The notes: a model not told the origin generated them from the letters alone. A stretch of DNA of 64,000 nt from Fratercula arctica (GCA_947846985.1 CANTUZ010000026.1:52682730-52746729), one strand, 5' to 3'. Shown: positions 12,871-24,483, numbered from the stretch's first letter. A program made the numbers and translations.

Positions 12871-15800
12871 TTCTCTGCATAACTTTTCCTGATCTCATTG
12901 TATTGTGCTCTGTATCTTTTTATTTATGATGTCACTACCCTGTTTAAAAAAAACAAAATCAAAACCAAACAAAACAAAGTGTAAAATATCAACACTTATC
13001 ATGAAAAAAAGGAAAAAGTAGGTTTTCTGGCCACTCCTAATAAGCAGATAGTTTCATTGAAATGCACCTATAGTTTGTAATGTGATTTGATAAGAACAGT
13101 TTCCTCTGCTCTCCACCTCTTTCAATGGAGTACTTGATTCAGTGATTCTTATCAGGTACTATAGGCACATCAACCAACAGGGGTCACATTTACATGCTCT
13201 ACTGGAAAAGAACTTTTAGCTGTTAAGTGCTCTAATAGTTCAGAACCTGCTGTGAAACATATGTGAAGAGACATTAGCCACCTACATGTGTTAGGAATGT
13301 AAGGAAGACTGAAAGACTGTTGTACAAACTGGCAAAATAATTGAAACTTAATGAGGAACTTCTCGAGGCAGAAAATGACCTCTTGTTTCAGTGTCACTGA
13401 ATTTCCACTCTTCATCAGATGGCTCAAAAAATGAATCAGTAAGGAGCAACCCAATCCCACTGAGCAGTATTTTCTACTGAGTGATGATTACCTCTAGGTG
13501 TGTGTTATTATATTGTTTCAGTGTAAAATATTCAAAGCAGCTTTCACTGAGCTGACTTGTAAGTTTTGCATTTCCAGAAAAGCAGAGGTAGAAAATGCTA
13601 TTGTTGCATAGCCAAAATTTCCTTTCTATGGGAAGTGAGGCAGAAATCCTGCAGCTCTGGTGTAAAACAAACTGGTGAAATCAAGCTCATTTAGAGAGGC
13701 AATCACATATTGTAGCTTCTGGTGCTTGCACTAGATGAATTTATCTTGACCTCTGACAGCAAAGCGTAAGGTGGCTGAAGTGTGTATTGTGTTGGCTAAA
13801 ATGATAAAAAAATAAAGTTATTGGAGTGCCAGTTTTAGCTTGCATGATTTTTCTCAAAGTCTGGTTAACAAGTCTTATGCTGTAATCTACACATGACCAC
13901 ATTTCTTCTTATGAAGTGTTGCTCATTTAAATCTATGTCACATTAAAAAAGTAGGATCCTATTACTGATTCATTTAAAATGTAAGATGAATGGTACATTA
14001 AAGTAAGCATAATGTTGGAGCTGTCAATTTGCTTAGTTTTACTGTATATTGTAATGCATTTTAGATGAGAAAAGTACAATTAATCATGCATTACATATGT
14101 ACTAGGCAATTATTAGCTGAGCTAAAATTTGCGCAAGGAAATCAGAATTTTCATTAAGTGTTAATACATTTTTAAGCTCAATTTTCATTGAAGTTTCACC
14201 AATTCAGTTATTATTTTCCAAAATCCTCTTAGTAAAATTCCATTCACTAGTTAGTATAGAGTGATTCATTTCTGCCAGCATGGAGTAGATGTTGATGTAA
14301 ACATCAGAGGCTCAATATCAGGCTTAACATGAGAAAGAGCACTTTAAGCAAATAGCAATGTCTCCTTCTGTCACGTAACATCTGCTGAAGCAGACCAAAT
14401 CCAGCTTTTAGGGCATGCCGTGCTGTCAGGCTCTCAGCAAAGCATCCATCCCAGGGAAGAATGTGATGTTACTCTTATAGAACAGGGAGAGGTTGAAAAA
14501 CATTTTCAGAAAATGGTACAAGGTGTGTATTTTTGTATGTCACAGAATTTATCTTAATAACTGGAGCACAATATTTGTTGCCTTCCAGTATTGTGTTGAC
14601 CTTTCTTGTCCCATACTGAGTGCTGGGTGAAAGAGAAGCATGAAGAAAGAAAGTTGAAGGAACCTGCATTCCATTTCGTTTCTCAATCTGCCTGATCTAC
14701 TTCTCTTCCCATGATATGGAGAAAGATATTATCTATCACACGGAAGCATGTTATTATTGTATATAAGATGGTAGTGTTTTTTCACTTGTGGAATCTGTGT
14801 AATCTTTGGGGGTCTTTATTTGATTTTATAGTTAATATAAAAATATATGTAAAAAGCTCTGATAAAGAGAAGTCTTAGACAGGCTTTGAGATTTCTGCTG
14901 CTTCACCCTCTGGGCTGAGCCAACTCAGACACTATTTCAGTGGTCAAGTTAAATTTGCCAGGCTTCACTTTTTGTACTTTGTTGGTCTTTAAAGACGTGA
15001 TGGGTTAAAGAACTCAAACAGGTTATTGCTCCAGAGTGGTGAATTACTCTCCTGTCTGGTCTGTCTGTACATAATCCAAAATGACAGGGCTGAAACTGTC
15101 CCCTGAAATAAACTAAGAATCAATAATCTTGGAGAAGAAAATGAGGCTGGGGAGATCAGAATCTAAACGAAACCCAGAATAAATCCCAAACAATGCTGGG
15201 AGTATAAAGAATGGCATTCTTCCCCAGCCAGATGCTCTCTTTAGTGATAACAGAGCTGGTATTGAAGAGGTACAAAAGAACTTGCTCAGGTAAGCATCTC
15301 AGCTTCTCATCTGGATATTACAGGGGAAGAGAGTGTTCTTTTGGATTTGATATTGGGGTAAGCAGAGGAAATTATTTTCTCCTCTTTTATGTCACCTGTA
15401 TATTTAAAAATCTTTGTAACTGGATGTAGTAAGTAATTTTAATTTGCTTTTACCTTAACCCGGGTTCTTATGAGCAATTATAAAGTAATTGGTTAATATT
15501 AAAGCACCATATTTCTTTTTGATGTCCTGCTACTGAAAGCCAGAATACAGGAGCACTCTGGGACTCCTTAAAGCTCAAAAATGTTGTCTCATGATAGCTT
15601 AAGGGCAGCAGAATACACCTGCGGATGCTCTGGGTGATTTGGGGACAGTAACACAGTCTTTGTTTTGGAAGAGCTTCTGATGACTGTTGCTAGCCACTGT
15701 CACACTCTCTCTCTAACTGTCAGCAGGCAATGAATAGTATTTCTGACACCTGAGTTTTCCTGCAGAGCTTGTGAAACACAACTTTAGTAGGAGAACTGGC

Positions 15801-16160
15801 AAAGTCTTGATTCCCTCATACATGAGGACTTTCTTTCTGCAGGGGAAGCAGGAATAAACAATGGACTACATCTGTGAGGAGCACTTCTGATTTTGACAGA
15901 GAGAATTATACTTCCTCTGGCAGGGATTAAGTATTCAGGTTTCAGATAACTTATGAGTGTTTCATGTTAGAAGATAATAAAATATATAGTATAATAAAAT
16001 AAAATATTAATAATAAAAAAATGAATTACTACCCAACAAATTATTGTTCAGTAATGAGTGTTTCATGCAGCCATAGCTATCATCAACCATTGTCATTTCA
16101 GGCTGGTGGTTTCTGATACTTTTATTTATGTTTACCTGGAAACACAAAGATTCCTTATGA
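12871..16160. other. Non-coding AT-rich region
   Basis: No recognised repeat or gene. Two weak plus-strand splice-like intervals (13522-13558 and 15229-15290) were noticed and set aside. A 96-codon minus-strand frame at 13170-13460 has no recognisable features. Confidence 0.5.
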
Positions 16161-16181
16161 TTTTTTTTTTTTTTTTTTTTT
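16161..16181. repeat. Poly(T) tract
   Basis: Twenty-one T in a row. Confidence 0.9.
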
Positions 16182-16516
16182 AAAGTAGGGCGGGGAAGTA
16201 CATAAAGAACACTAAACAATGGAAACTCACTGCTATTTATGGACTACCATCCCAGTGGACTCAGGGACTTGACTTTCTTGCTTGGTTTCCTCCTGGCTGC
16301 AGGAAACTACAGAGAAAAGAAGTGCTCAGTACAGAGAACAGTTAGTTTTACCAACCCAGAAAGCACAGCAGATAAATTTATTGGACCTTCCTTCAAGTTG
16401 CTATTGGAAATATTTTGAGTCCAGAAGAACAGCAGGATTTCAAAAATCCATATATGTTAAAAGTCACAAAGATCAGTTTGTTGCTCTCTGAGGACATAGG
16501 GGGGAAAGAACACATT

Positions 16517-16594
16517 AAAAAAAAAAAAAACACCACACACACCAAAAAAAAAAAAAAAAAAAAACCAAAAAACAAACCCAAACTCAAACCAAAA
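16517..16594. repeat. A-rich / CA-rich low-complexity tract
   Basis: Two long A runs are separated by a short (CA)n-like segment and followed by AAACC/AAACC-like words. The lysine-rich open frame through it is a composition artefact. Confidence 0.85.
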
Positions 16595-17418
16595 GCTTGA
16601 TTCCAGACTTTGGTAAATGTTTAGAATATTGTCATTGAATAGTTGCTTTCATAACTGTACTGACTGATTTACTCTTAAGTCATTCAGGTGGGAACTGCAC
16701 ATCTTTTTCTTTCAAAATTACTTTGCCATTGGAGTTAGTTGTAAAACACAAATAAAAAAGCTGCATATCTCCCTTTCCGGGTATTACAGCAGGAATATTA
16801 ATAAAAATTAAGATCTAATCTCCTTTCCCAGAATTTGTCTCAGTTAATGTTTTTTGCTTTTAACATTTTCTAAGGTGAAAAATAAAGTCTGACAGTTGTA
16901 AGTTGAGCAGACCTCAGACACACGTTAAGGATGGCTTTATTACTTTCCTGCTAATCCCATTCCATAAACCATTGCCAGTGTTTCCTTTTCACTTTTCATT
17001 CCAGCCTTCATCTCCACTGCATTTAACATTTATGTGGCCTCCTAGACAGAGTTGGAGAAGAAAGTTCTTTTGTACAAGCAGTATTATATTTTTAGGTAAT
17101 GTCACTGAGCTATTATGGAAAAGTGAAGAATAAAGTCTCATGTTAGTTGTTTAAGTTTACTATGTTCTTGGCATCTGGAAAGAGTCTTTCAGAGGTCTAA
17201 ATGTTGCTAAAATTTGCTAACGAAATAAATATCCACTTTCTATATACATCCATATATACATATACAAACATAGATGCATATATATATATATATATATATA
17301 TATGAATTTTATTTAGGAAGGCTATGTAGTCACAAGTCAAGGATCCTTGTTTTTTTGTAAAACCTTGCAGGCCACATGCTACTTATTCTAGTCTGTGTTA
17401 GACGCAGAGTAAACTTAC
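16595..17418. other. Non-coding stretch with TA microsatellite
   Basis: Unique-looking AT-rich DNA. The only structure is the alternating TA/CATA tract annotated separately. If the exon at 17419 is real, this would be the start of its downstream intron on the minus strand. Confidence 0.45.
17278..17303. repeat. (TA)n microsatellite
   Basis: Thirteen uninterrupted TA units, preceded by imperfect TATACA words from about 17241. Confidence 0.92.
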
Positions 17419-17522
17419 AGAAGAAAATGGACTGATGCTCCTGTTCTGTGCAGAATCCCTTCTAGAGTGCCAGAGGCATTAGCTGCTACCAAGGGAAAGG
17501 CAGCTCGTTCCTCTGTGTCAAC
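17419..17522 (-). CDS. Candidate internal coding exon of an unidentified host gene
   Basis: On the minus strand a strong acceptor (a pyrimidine tract ending TTCCTGTTTTCAG just right of 17522) and a consensus donor (GTAAGT, plus-strand 17413-17418) bound 104 bases. Only one of the three frames is open. It reads from VDTEERAAFPLVAANASG to HRTGASVHFLL and has balanced, protein-like composition, unlike the T-rich chance frames elsewhere. A possible branch-point word (TGTAAC) lies about 20 bases before the acceptor. The length is typical of a vertebrate internal exon, 34 codons plus two bases, so it would shift the phase of the next exon. I do not recognise the protein and see no matching neighbour exon in the window. 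It could also be a cryptic or chance splice pair. Confidence 0.35.
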
Positions 17523-17697
17523 CTGAAAACAGGAAAAACAGTTACATCTCCATTTGTAACACCATTCTTTTGTCTTCCCTTCACTTCTGTCCCAAGAGTA
17601 GCTTGCTCTCTGTAAAAGGGAAGGAAATTCACTTTGTAGACTTTGGTAGGAACTATTCAGCCCATGGTGTGAGCGCAAAGGGGGATAAATGACGGAA

Positions 17698-18321
17698 AAC
17701 AGAGCAATGTGCCCTTGTGGCCGAGAAGACCAATGGCATCCTGGGGTGCATCAAGAAGAGTGTGTCAAGCAGGTCGAGGGAGGTCATCCTCCCCCTCTAC
17801 TCTGCCCTGGTGAGGCCGCACCTGGAGTACTGTGTCCAGCTCTGGGCTCCCCAGTTCAAGAAGGACAGGGAACTGCTGGAGAGGGTGCAGCAAAGGGCTA
17901 CCAAGATGGTTAGGGAACACCTCTCTTGTGAAGAAAGGCTGAAGGATTTGGGTCTCTTCAGTCTGGAAAAAAGATGACTGAGGGCGGATCTTATCAACAC
18001 TTATAAATACTTAAAGGGTGGGTGTTAGGAGGATGGGGCCAGGCTCTTTTCAGTGGTGCCCAGCGGCAGGACGAGAGATAATGGGCACAAACATGAACAT
18101 AGGAAGTTCCACCTAAACATGAGGAGGAACTTCTTTACGTTGAAGGTGGCACAGCACTGGAACAGGTTGCCCAGAGAGGTGGTGGAGTCTCTGGAGACAT
18201 TCAAAACCCACCTGGATGCGTTTCTGTGCAACCTGCTCTAGGTGACCCTGCTCTGGCAGGGGGCTTGGACTAGATGATCTCCAGAGGTCCCTTCCAACCC
18301 TACCATTCTGTGATTCTGTGA
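17698..18321 (+). mobile_element. CR1 LINE, 5'-truncated 3' end
   Basis: The copy begins inside the reverse-transcriptase C-terminal region and runs to the CR1 3' end. It includes the conserved 3' UTR block 'ggactagatgatctccagag' and the tail made of two ATTCTGTG-like units. The coding part at 17717-17977 reads [17 protein letters not shown] and [18 protein letters not shown], hallmark CR1 sequence. It is broken by a frameshift and stop near 17975, after which the related frame resumes at about 18053-18241 ([24 protein letters not shown]). CR1 copies insert without a regular target-site duplication, and none is seen. It cannot move by itself. Confidence 0.96.
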
Positions 18322-18980
18322 ACATGGCATTGCGGGGGGGGGGAAAAAAAATAAAAAGAAAGAAATCGAGAGAAAGGTATCTAAGTCAGCTACCAAAATG
18401 CATTTCAAGCAGTCCTTGAAAGGATGATTAACAATCATCCTTTCGGTTAAAAAATCCATGAATCCTCACTTGGTCTAGGCTACATTTATTTTTCTGACTA
18501 TAGCTGACAAAGCAGTTGTTAGTACTGTTTTAGAGTTTTGCTTCCTTTCTTTTCATAACTTGACTAATTCATCTTTATTGAGTTGTTCACTGCTCATTTT
18601 TCCTGCCTCTTCCTCTTTTCCTCCAGAAAGTATAATGAGTAATATATTTCTGACCTTCTCTTCCTACAATAATCTGTTTTAATGCTACAGACATGTGAAT
18701 TCTACTAGTAATAAAACACCAATTATAAGGCAGAAAGAAACAAGTGATAGTGTGAAAATGCTTTGTTATCTGAAAATGAGGTGAAGAAATGCAGGAAATG
18801 AATGGATATATTTTACAGTGCGACAGATAGAGCTTTTGGTGAACAGTACAGACAGATTTGGCAAACAGTTGAAAGCTGGAACATACAGTGCCACGTGCCA
18901 TAAAACAAAAGAATCCTGCTTCTCTACAAGGGATTTTGATGGCCACAGAAGTACTGACTCCTGCATCTTTCCCTCCTGAG
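18322..18980. other. Spacer between CR1 and LTR
   Basis: It begins with a G10 and A-rich run (18333-18365) directly after the CR1 tail. No other repeat is recognised. The 139-codon minus-strand frame that runs from 19006 to 18587 starts inside the LTR and looks accidental. Confidence 0.5.
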
Positions 18981-19602
18981 TGTTGTGGTACAACCCCAGC
19001 TAGCAACTAAGCACCACGCAGCCACTCAGTTATTCCCCCAGCCCCAGAAGGGTAAAAGAGAGAAAGAAACTTGTGAGTTGAGATAAAAACAGTGTAAAAA
19101 TTAAAAAGAAATAATTTAAAAAAAATAAGGAAAAGAGGAAAAAGAAACCAAAATTAAAAAAAAAAAATAAAAAAAAACCACACAAAACCAAAGAAAGACC
19201 AAAATAAAATAAGGAAAACAAAAAAGACAAGAGACACAAATCAAAACAATTGCTCACCACAAACTGACCGATACCCAGACAGTCCCTGAGCAGCAGCCCC
19301 CCTACCAGCCTCCTCCCCAGTTTTATTGCTGAGCATGACATCATGTGGTATGGGATATCCCTTTGGTCAGGTAGGGTCAGCTCTTCCAGCTGTGTTCACT
19401 CCCAACATTTTCTGCACCTCCAACCTACTTGCTGGCAGGGCAGTCTGAGGAGTAGAAAAGGTCTTGATGCCGAGTAAGCACTGTTCAGTAGTAACTAAAA
19501 CACCAGTGTGTTACCAGCACTATTTTCAACACAATTCCAAATCACAGCCCCATACAATCTACTATGAAGATATTTAACTCTATCCCAGCCAAAACCAGTA
19601 CA
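18981..19602 (-). mobile_element. Solo ERV LTR, 622 bp
   Basis: On the minus strand it begins TGTACTGGTTTTGGCTGGGA and ends ...GGGGTTGTACCACAACA, the termini of a very widespread avian LTR family. It keeps the family's order of parts. A degenerate CRE/ATF box (TGACATCA at 19336-19343) has probably lost the central CpG of TGACGTCA. A TATA-like AATAAAAC lies at about 19320-19328. The A-rich 19085-19250 interval is expanded, and the final segment is pyrimidine-rich. Flanks CTGAG (18976-18980) and CTAGG (19603-19607) match at only three of five bases, so the duplication has decayed or the ends are slightly misplaced. No viral genes adjoin it. Confidence 0.92.
19085..19250. repeat. A-rich low-complexity expansion inside the LTR
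   Basis: The region is almost entirely A with scattered G, T and C. It explains the 104-codon F/L-rich minus-strand frame at 19030-19344, which is not a gene. Confidence 0.85.
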
Positions 19603-21815
19603 CTAGGGTACTCTAGTACAATTCAGAAAAAATGCCTGCAAGACTTCTACTGTTATGGAATTTAGACAAATACAGTTTATAATTTCAGATTTATTAGGGC
19701 ACATATACCAATCCCTATAAACACTTGAAAAGATATCGCATTCAACCTGCAGCTGTGTTTTTTTTTTTTTTTTTTATGAGATGAGATGTAGTTCTAACCT
19801 GAGTAGTTGTGATGGAGAAGACGGATGATGGATAGTTTAGCTCTGAGACTAAAACATCATCATAGAACATGAGAGGGACTGGACTTTACAGTCAGGTTTA
19901 CTGGAAAACTATAACCCTTTTGCTGTCTCTGGCAAATCAAGGACCAATCTCTGCATAATCTTCCCATATTGAGATCACTTTATACACTACACTGCAAACC
20001 TCTACACTGCAAAACACTACAATGCAACCTCTGACTTGGTCACAAAAAGATCTTTGTGAATATTATGTCATATAATACAATGCTTAAAAGTGAAGCTGGA
20101 CCAAAGTCCCAAAAAATAGTAAGGTCCATTTTAAGACTTCTTTTATTTTGACTTTCAGGTTTGCTTATTCAAAAAAAAATAGCTTAAATCTAATTTATTT
20201 GTTTTTATATCTTTTTTTTTGTAATAACATTCCTACTGATTTTCTACACAATGCTCACCACAATTGTTCTTTTTCTTTACTGAGTCCTTTTACCCAGAAG
20301 CTTTATTTTACTTATTTACTTACTTCTTTTTTCCTTTTGTACAGCACCATTGCAGTTGATACTCTGTAGGTAAGGTTTTAAACTTTTGGATACGCAGCAA
20401 AATCTACCGACACGCACAGCAGAATAGTCTGCAACACTTCTGTCACTCCAACACCCTCTGCATATGCAGAAGAATATTCTGTTAGGTCAAAACTTGCTTT
20501 AAAATTGCTTTGTAGTTTCATAAAATAAGCTAGAATTTGAATCACTAACTAACTACATTCTTATTTGAATAATTAGATGTTGATTTCAAGTTAAAATTAT
20601 TTCAAATTATTAATTATAAGGTTGATTGCAATTAAAAATAAATCAATAAACTGTTTGTTGGTGTTCCTCCTTAGTTCTTGACTGGTTTTAAAGGAGATAA
20701 ACTCTCAGAAAATGAAGTTAATGCTGATAACTAGATGAATAAGCTATAAAAAAATCATACCAAAACATTATTTTAAAATATCTAATTTAAAGAAACACAT
20801 TAAAGCTCTTTCATCAGACACAATCAAAAGTTGTTTTCTTTTTTTTTTTTAATTGAATTTGGACATAGTGAATGGGGAATGCTGAGACACCTGGAGAGAT
20901 GGAAGTATATTTTATTATCTACAAAGATCTATTCGCCAATTATGTCATAGCATTAGTGACATATCATAAATTTGGATTATTAATCTTATTTTTATCTCTC
21001 TCCTTCCTTTCAAATTCTGAACTACTTTATTCTTTGTAGATGCTTTCAGTAGCCACAGGAAAATAATGATGGCAATGATTTTTTCTATTTGTTACTGTGT
21101 GGATGAATTTGCATCGAAAGAATACTATATAGGTCAAAGTCTGACAGCGGTAGAACAAAGTAGGAAATGTGTTACATTCTGTCCTTGACAATGTGAAGAA
21201 TTATAGTATACTCTGACTTTAAATTTTGTGATTCAGAACTCCCTGCGTTCTTCTTAATCAAAATGCCAGTGTTCATAACTGTATATTTCAATTTTAGCAC
21301 ATCTCTCTTTTTGCCTTCTAATGATAGTCATACATTCAGTGTTAATTCATGTAAAATTCCATCAGGTTTGTATGTCCTACTTTTGGCATATTAAGCAAAT
21401 GCAGTGTAACCATTTGGTATATTTACAAGAAGGATTATTAATATTTCTCAACAAATATCAAAGAAACAAAGCTAATATTTTGAAAAAGTGAGTAAAAAGA
21501 TGACTGAAAGATGAGTAAAAGTCAAATATAGAGAAAGGACAACAAAATGTAATCGAAAGCAGTTTTAGAGAGTCACAGGTATTCTTATTTTGGTTGACAA
21601 ATATTAGCACTTATGAACTTCTGTAAAAAAAGCCCATATAGGCAAAGGGCCGTACTAGCATTATGAATATGATTAAAACTTATTATCAGACACTGATTTA
21701 TTATGATTATCAGGCACTTATTTAGTACTATTAAAAGAGGTAGTCAGAAAAATACCTTATTGTTACGTTTGATTGAAATGTGATAAAAGATATTTTCATT
21801 GTGTCAGAAAGGATA
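19603..21815. other. Non-coding AT-rich region
   Basis: It contains a poly(T) run at 19758-19775. The interval 19975-20035 is rich in 'cactac/ctacactgcaa' words, a small degenerate tandem. No gene or known repeat is recognised. Confidence 0.5.
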
Positions 21816-22011
21816 GATTAGAATAGAATAGAATAGAATTATTTCAGTTGGAAGGGACCTACAATATACATCTAGTTGAACTGCCTGACCACTTCAGAGC
21901 TGAAAAAAATGAAAGCATGTTCTTAAGGGCATTGACCAAATGGCTCTTAAACACCGACAGGCTTGGGGCACTGACCATCTTTCTAGGAAGCCTTTTCCGG
22001 TGTTTGACCAC

Positions 22012-22476
22012 TGTGGGAAAGCAACGGAAGATTGGAGAGGAGGATTGTAAATACGCCCAAGAGACTTCCACCTGGGGTATTGGAAAACACATGTATCACA
22101 CTAATTGTTATTCAGTCTTGGGTGCTTGCAAGAAAAACACTTGCACTTAGATAACATAAGTCTGTGATGGACTCAGAGACACCTTATGTAGCCACTTGAG
22201 AATCCTGGCATGTTGTTGTTGAAGATCAAAGCACAGTGTGAAAACTATGCCTGTTTGAATCCTTCAAATACCAACAAGAACAGGGAGTCCACGCCTGCTC
22301 TTGCTAACAAGGACTCTCTCGCGTGCTGTGGTGCCCATGGTCCCTGCTTGCGTGCCTCTGCCCGGGTGTTGCTTCGGAGATTCCTTGGTCTGTGAGGTAT
22401 CAAGATTAAATTTGTTCTTTGCTTTCCATCCATGATTTGTAGTTGTTCCAGCGTCCTGCCTGCATTGGCTCACACA
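22012..22476 (+). mobile_element. Solo LTR nested in CR1, 465 bp
   Basis: The CR1 sequence is interrupted after 'gtttgaccac' and resumes as 'accaccctcttggtaaag'. The inserted 465 bp begins TGTGGGAAAGC and ends GGCTCACACA, so the ends are TGTG...CACA. The 5-bp sequence ACCAC is present on both sides (22007-22011 and 22477-22481) as a target-site duplication. An ATTAAA polyadenylation signal at 22405-22410 lies 66 bases before the 3' end, giving plus-strand orientation, opposite to the host CR1. No internal viral sequence is present. Family not recognised; the 5-bp duplication would fit ERVL or ERV1-type integrases. Confidence 0.85.
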
Positions 22477-23095
22477 ACCACCCTCTTGGTAAAGAAATGC
22501 TTCTTAATGTAAGGTGTGAACCTCCCCGGGTGCATCTTTGTGCCATTCTCAGGCATCCCATCACTGGATCCCAGGGAGAAGAGATCAGCACCTCCATCTC
22601 CACTTCCCCACCTAAGCCTCCTTTTCTCCAAACTAGACAAACCCAAAGTCCTTAGCCGTACATCACAGGACATGCTTTCCAGCCCTCTGACCAGCCAGGT
22701 TGCCCTCCTCCAGATGTATTCAAGGACCTTCACAGCCTTCTTAAATTGTGGGGCCCAGAACTGCACGCAACACTTAAGGTGAGGTCACACCAATGCTAAA
22801 TACAGCAGGACAATCCCCTCTTTTGACTGGCTGGCCATGCTGTGTTTGATGCACCCCAGGATGCAGTTTTCCCTCTTGGCTGCCAGGGCACACTGCTGAC
22901 TCCTATTGAGCCTACTGTCAACCAGCACCACCAGATGCCTTTCTGGAGTGGTCTCCAGCCACTCCTCTCACAATTTGTGCTTGTTTCCGGCATGTATTTT
23001 TGGTCCATTTCCTCTGACTTCTGCAAAACCAAGGCTCCTATTGAGCCTGCTGTTAACCAACAGCCAACCAACTTCCAATCAACTCCCAAGACCTT

Positions 23096-23935
23096 CGGTA
23101 GATGATTGAGAGGGGTCTTGCTGTAATATTTGTTAACTCCTTCAGTACTCCGGGATGAATCCCACCAGGTTACATGGACTTATGAACATTCGACTGATGG
23201 AACTGATCCTTTACAATTTCAGTGTCCACAAGTGGAAAGACGTTGTTCCTGTAGTTGTGGTCCTCCAACTCAAAGGACTGGGCAGCCCAAGGTCTATCAG
23301 TATTCTTAAGGACTGAGGCAAAAAAAGCATTGAATGCCTCCTCTTCTTCTTCATCCTTATTTGTCAAGTGACCGTCTTCAACAAGTGTCAGTCCAATGTT
23401 TTCTTTAGAAAGAATGTACTTAAAGAAGCATTTCTTTTTGTCTGATGCAACACTGGTCAGTTTCAACTCTTGTTGAACTTTGGACTTCCGTGTCTTCTCC
23501 CTGCATGTGCAAACCACACCTCTGTAAACTTCTTGCAAAGCCTGAGCTCTCTTCCAGAAATTGCACAATTTCTTTTTCCTCCTGAGTTCCAAGAGGAATT
23601 CCTTGTTCAGCCAAACTGTTCTGCCCTGCTTGCTTGACTTGTGACACAATGCTCCTGTGCTTTTAAAAGGTTGTTCTTAGAAACTGATCAGCACTCCTGG
23701 ACTCCTAAACCCTCAGAAGCAGAATCCCAGCGGACACTGATAACCAGCTCCCTGAATAGCTTAAAGTTTGCCTTCTTGAAATGCAGGGTAGCAATTCTGC
23801 TGATCTTTTTTCAAATTACACTAAAAAAATTACGCAACAATTTCTTGATCACTGTGGCCAAGACTACCACCTACCATCACATCCTTCTGAATTCACAAAT
23901 AGCAAGTCTTGGAGGTCACCTTTCCTAGTCCGTTC
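23096..23935 (-). pseudogene. CR1 ORF2 remnant: linker between endonuclease and RT
   Basis: A 159-codon open frame (23170-23649) reads TVWLNKEFLLELRRKKKLCNF at its start, continues through SKENIGLTLVEDGHLTN and EAFNAFFASVLKNTDRPW, and ends in NVHKSM. It can be followed further as IHPGVLKELTN and RPLSII to about 23096. Upstream of 23650 the same protein continues with stops and a frameshift (GHSDQEIV; FKKANFKLFRELV). This is the CR1 ORF2 region after the endonuclease and at the beginning of the reverse transcriptase. It stops just before the catalytic fingers and palm motifs. The function is lost. Confidence 0.88.
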
Positions 23936-24105
23936 ACTGAACTAGGAAAGAACCTCCACCTCTTTACAACCTCCTTTCAGGTAGTTGTAGAGAGCAATAA
24001 GGTCTCCCCTCAACCTCCTTTGCTCTATGCTAAACAACCCCAACTCCTTCAGCCACTCCTCCTCAGACTCGTTTTCCAGACCCCTCACCAACTTCATTGC
24101 CCTTC
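23936..24105 (-). other. Displaced CR1 C-terminal fragment between ORF2 pieces
   Basis: About 170 bp reads on the minus strand as [19 protein letters not shown] followed by YLKGGCKEV, which belongs near the end of CR1 ORF2. Yet it lies between the endonuclease and the linker. It lacks the CR1 3' UTR and tail, so it is not a normal separate insertion. Its left edge coincides with a 10-bp inverted repeat (23920-23929 with 23941-23950). Confidence 0.75.
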
Positions 24106-24483
24106 GTTGTCATCCCTAACTGTGAGGCTGTACAGTCAAACCCCTCCCTTACATACAGTAGAACTCCCTCACCTCACCTGCCCTGACCATGACTCTTGAA
24201 CAGCCTATAGCCCTCCGTTGCAGCACTGCAGTTGTGGGACTTGTTCTGACAAGTCTCACTAATAGCCATGACATCTCTGTGAACATACCAATACTTCCAG
24301 TTCATTGTGCTTGTTTCTCATACCGCGTGTGTTGGTGTGCAGGCATTTCAGATGTGTTTCTAAATCCTCAGTGCTCACTGGAGCAGCGTAAATGCTACCA
24401 CTAGCATTGCCAACATCAGATGGTGCCATGCCAACCCTTGGCTTACCTTCAGCTCTCCTGATGGTATCCCCTTTCATCATCAA
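24106..24483 (-). pseudogene. CR1 ORF2 endonuclease N-terminal remnant
   Basis: Minus-strand frames read LKCLHTNTRGMRNKHNELE and, after a frameshift, MAISETCQNKSHNCSAATEGY. These are the first part of the CR1 apurinic-like endonuclease, which nicks target DNA to prime reverse transcription. The asparagine of TN and the glutamate of SET correspond to conserved active-site positions in this endonuclease family. The domain is cut off at about 24106; its second half is missing and is replaced by a displaced CR1 C-terminal segment. Confidence 0.82.

Noticed and set aside
13522..13558. Plus-strand 37-bp splice-like interval (TTTCAG ... GTAAGT)
   Set aside because: A good acceptor and donor, but very short and with no supporting neighbour. 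Expected by chance in this much AT-rich DNA.
15229..15290. Plus-strand 62-bp splice-like interval ending in CAG before GTAAGC
   Set aside because: The pyrimidine tract is weak, and it lies on the strand opposite the better candidate at 17.4 kb. It is too short to judge as coding.
1..19602. Same-family LTRs at 1-74 and 18981-19602, same orientation, as the two ends of one provirus
   Set aside because: The distance of about 19 kb is too long for a retrovirus, no gag/pol/env remnants lie between, and two other LTR families are present in the interval.
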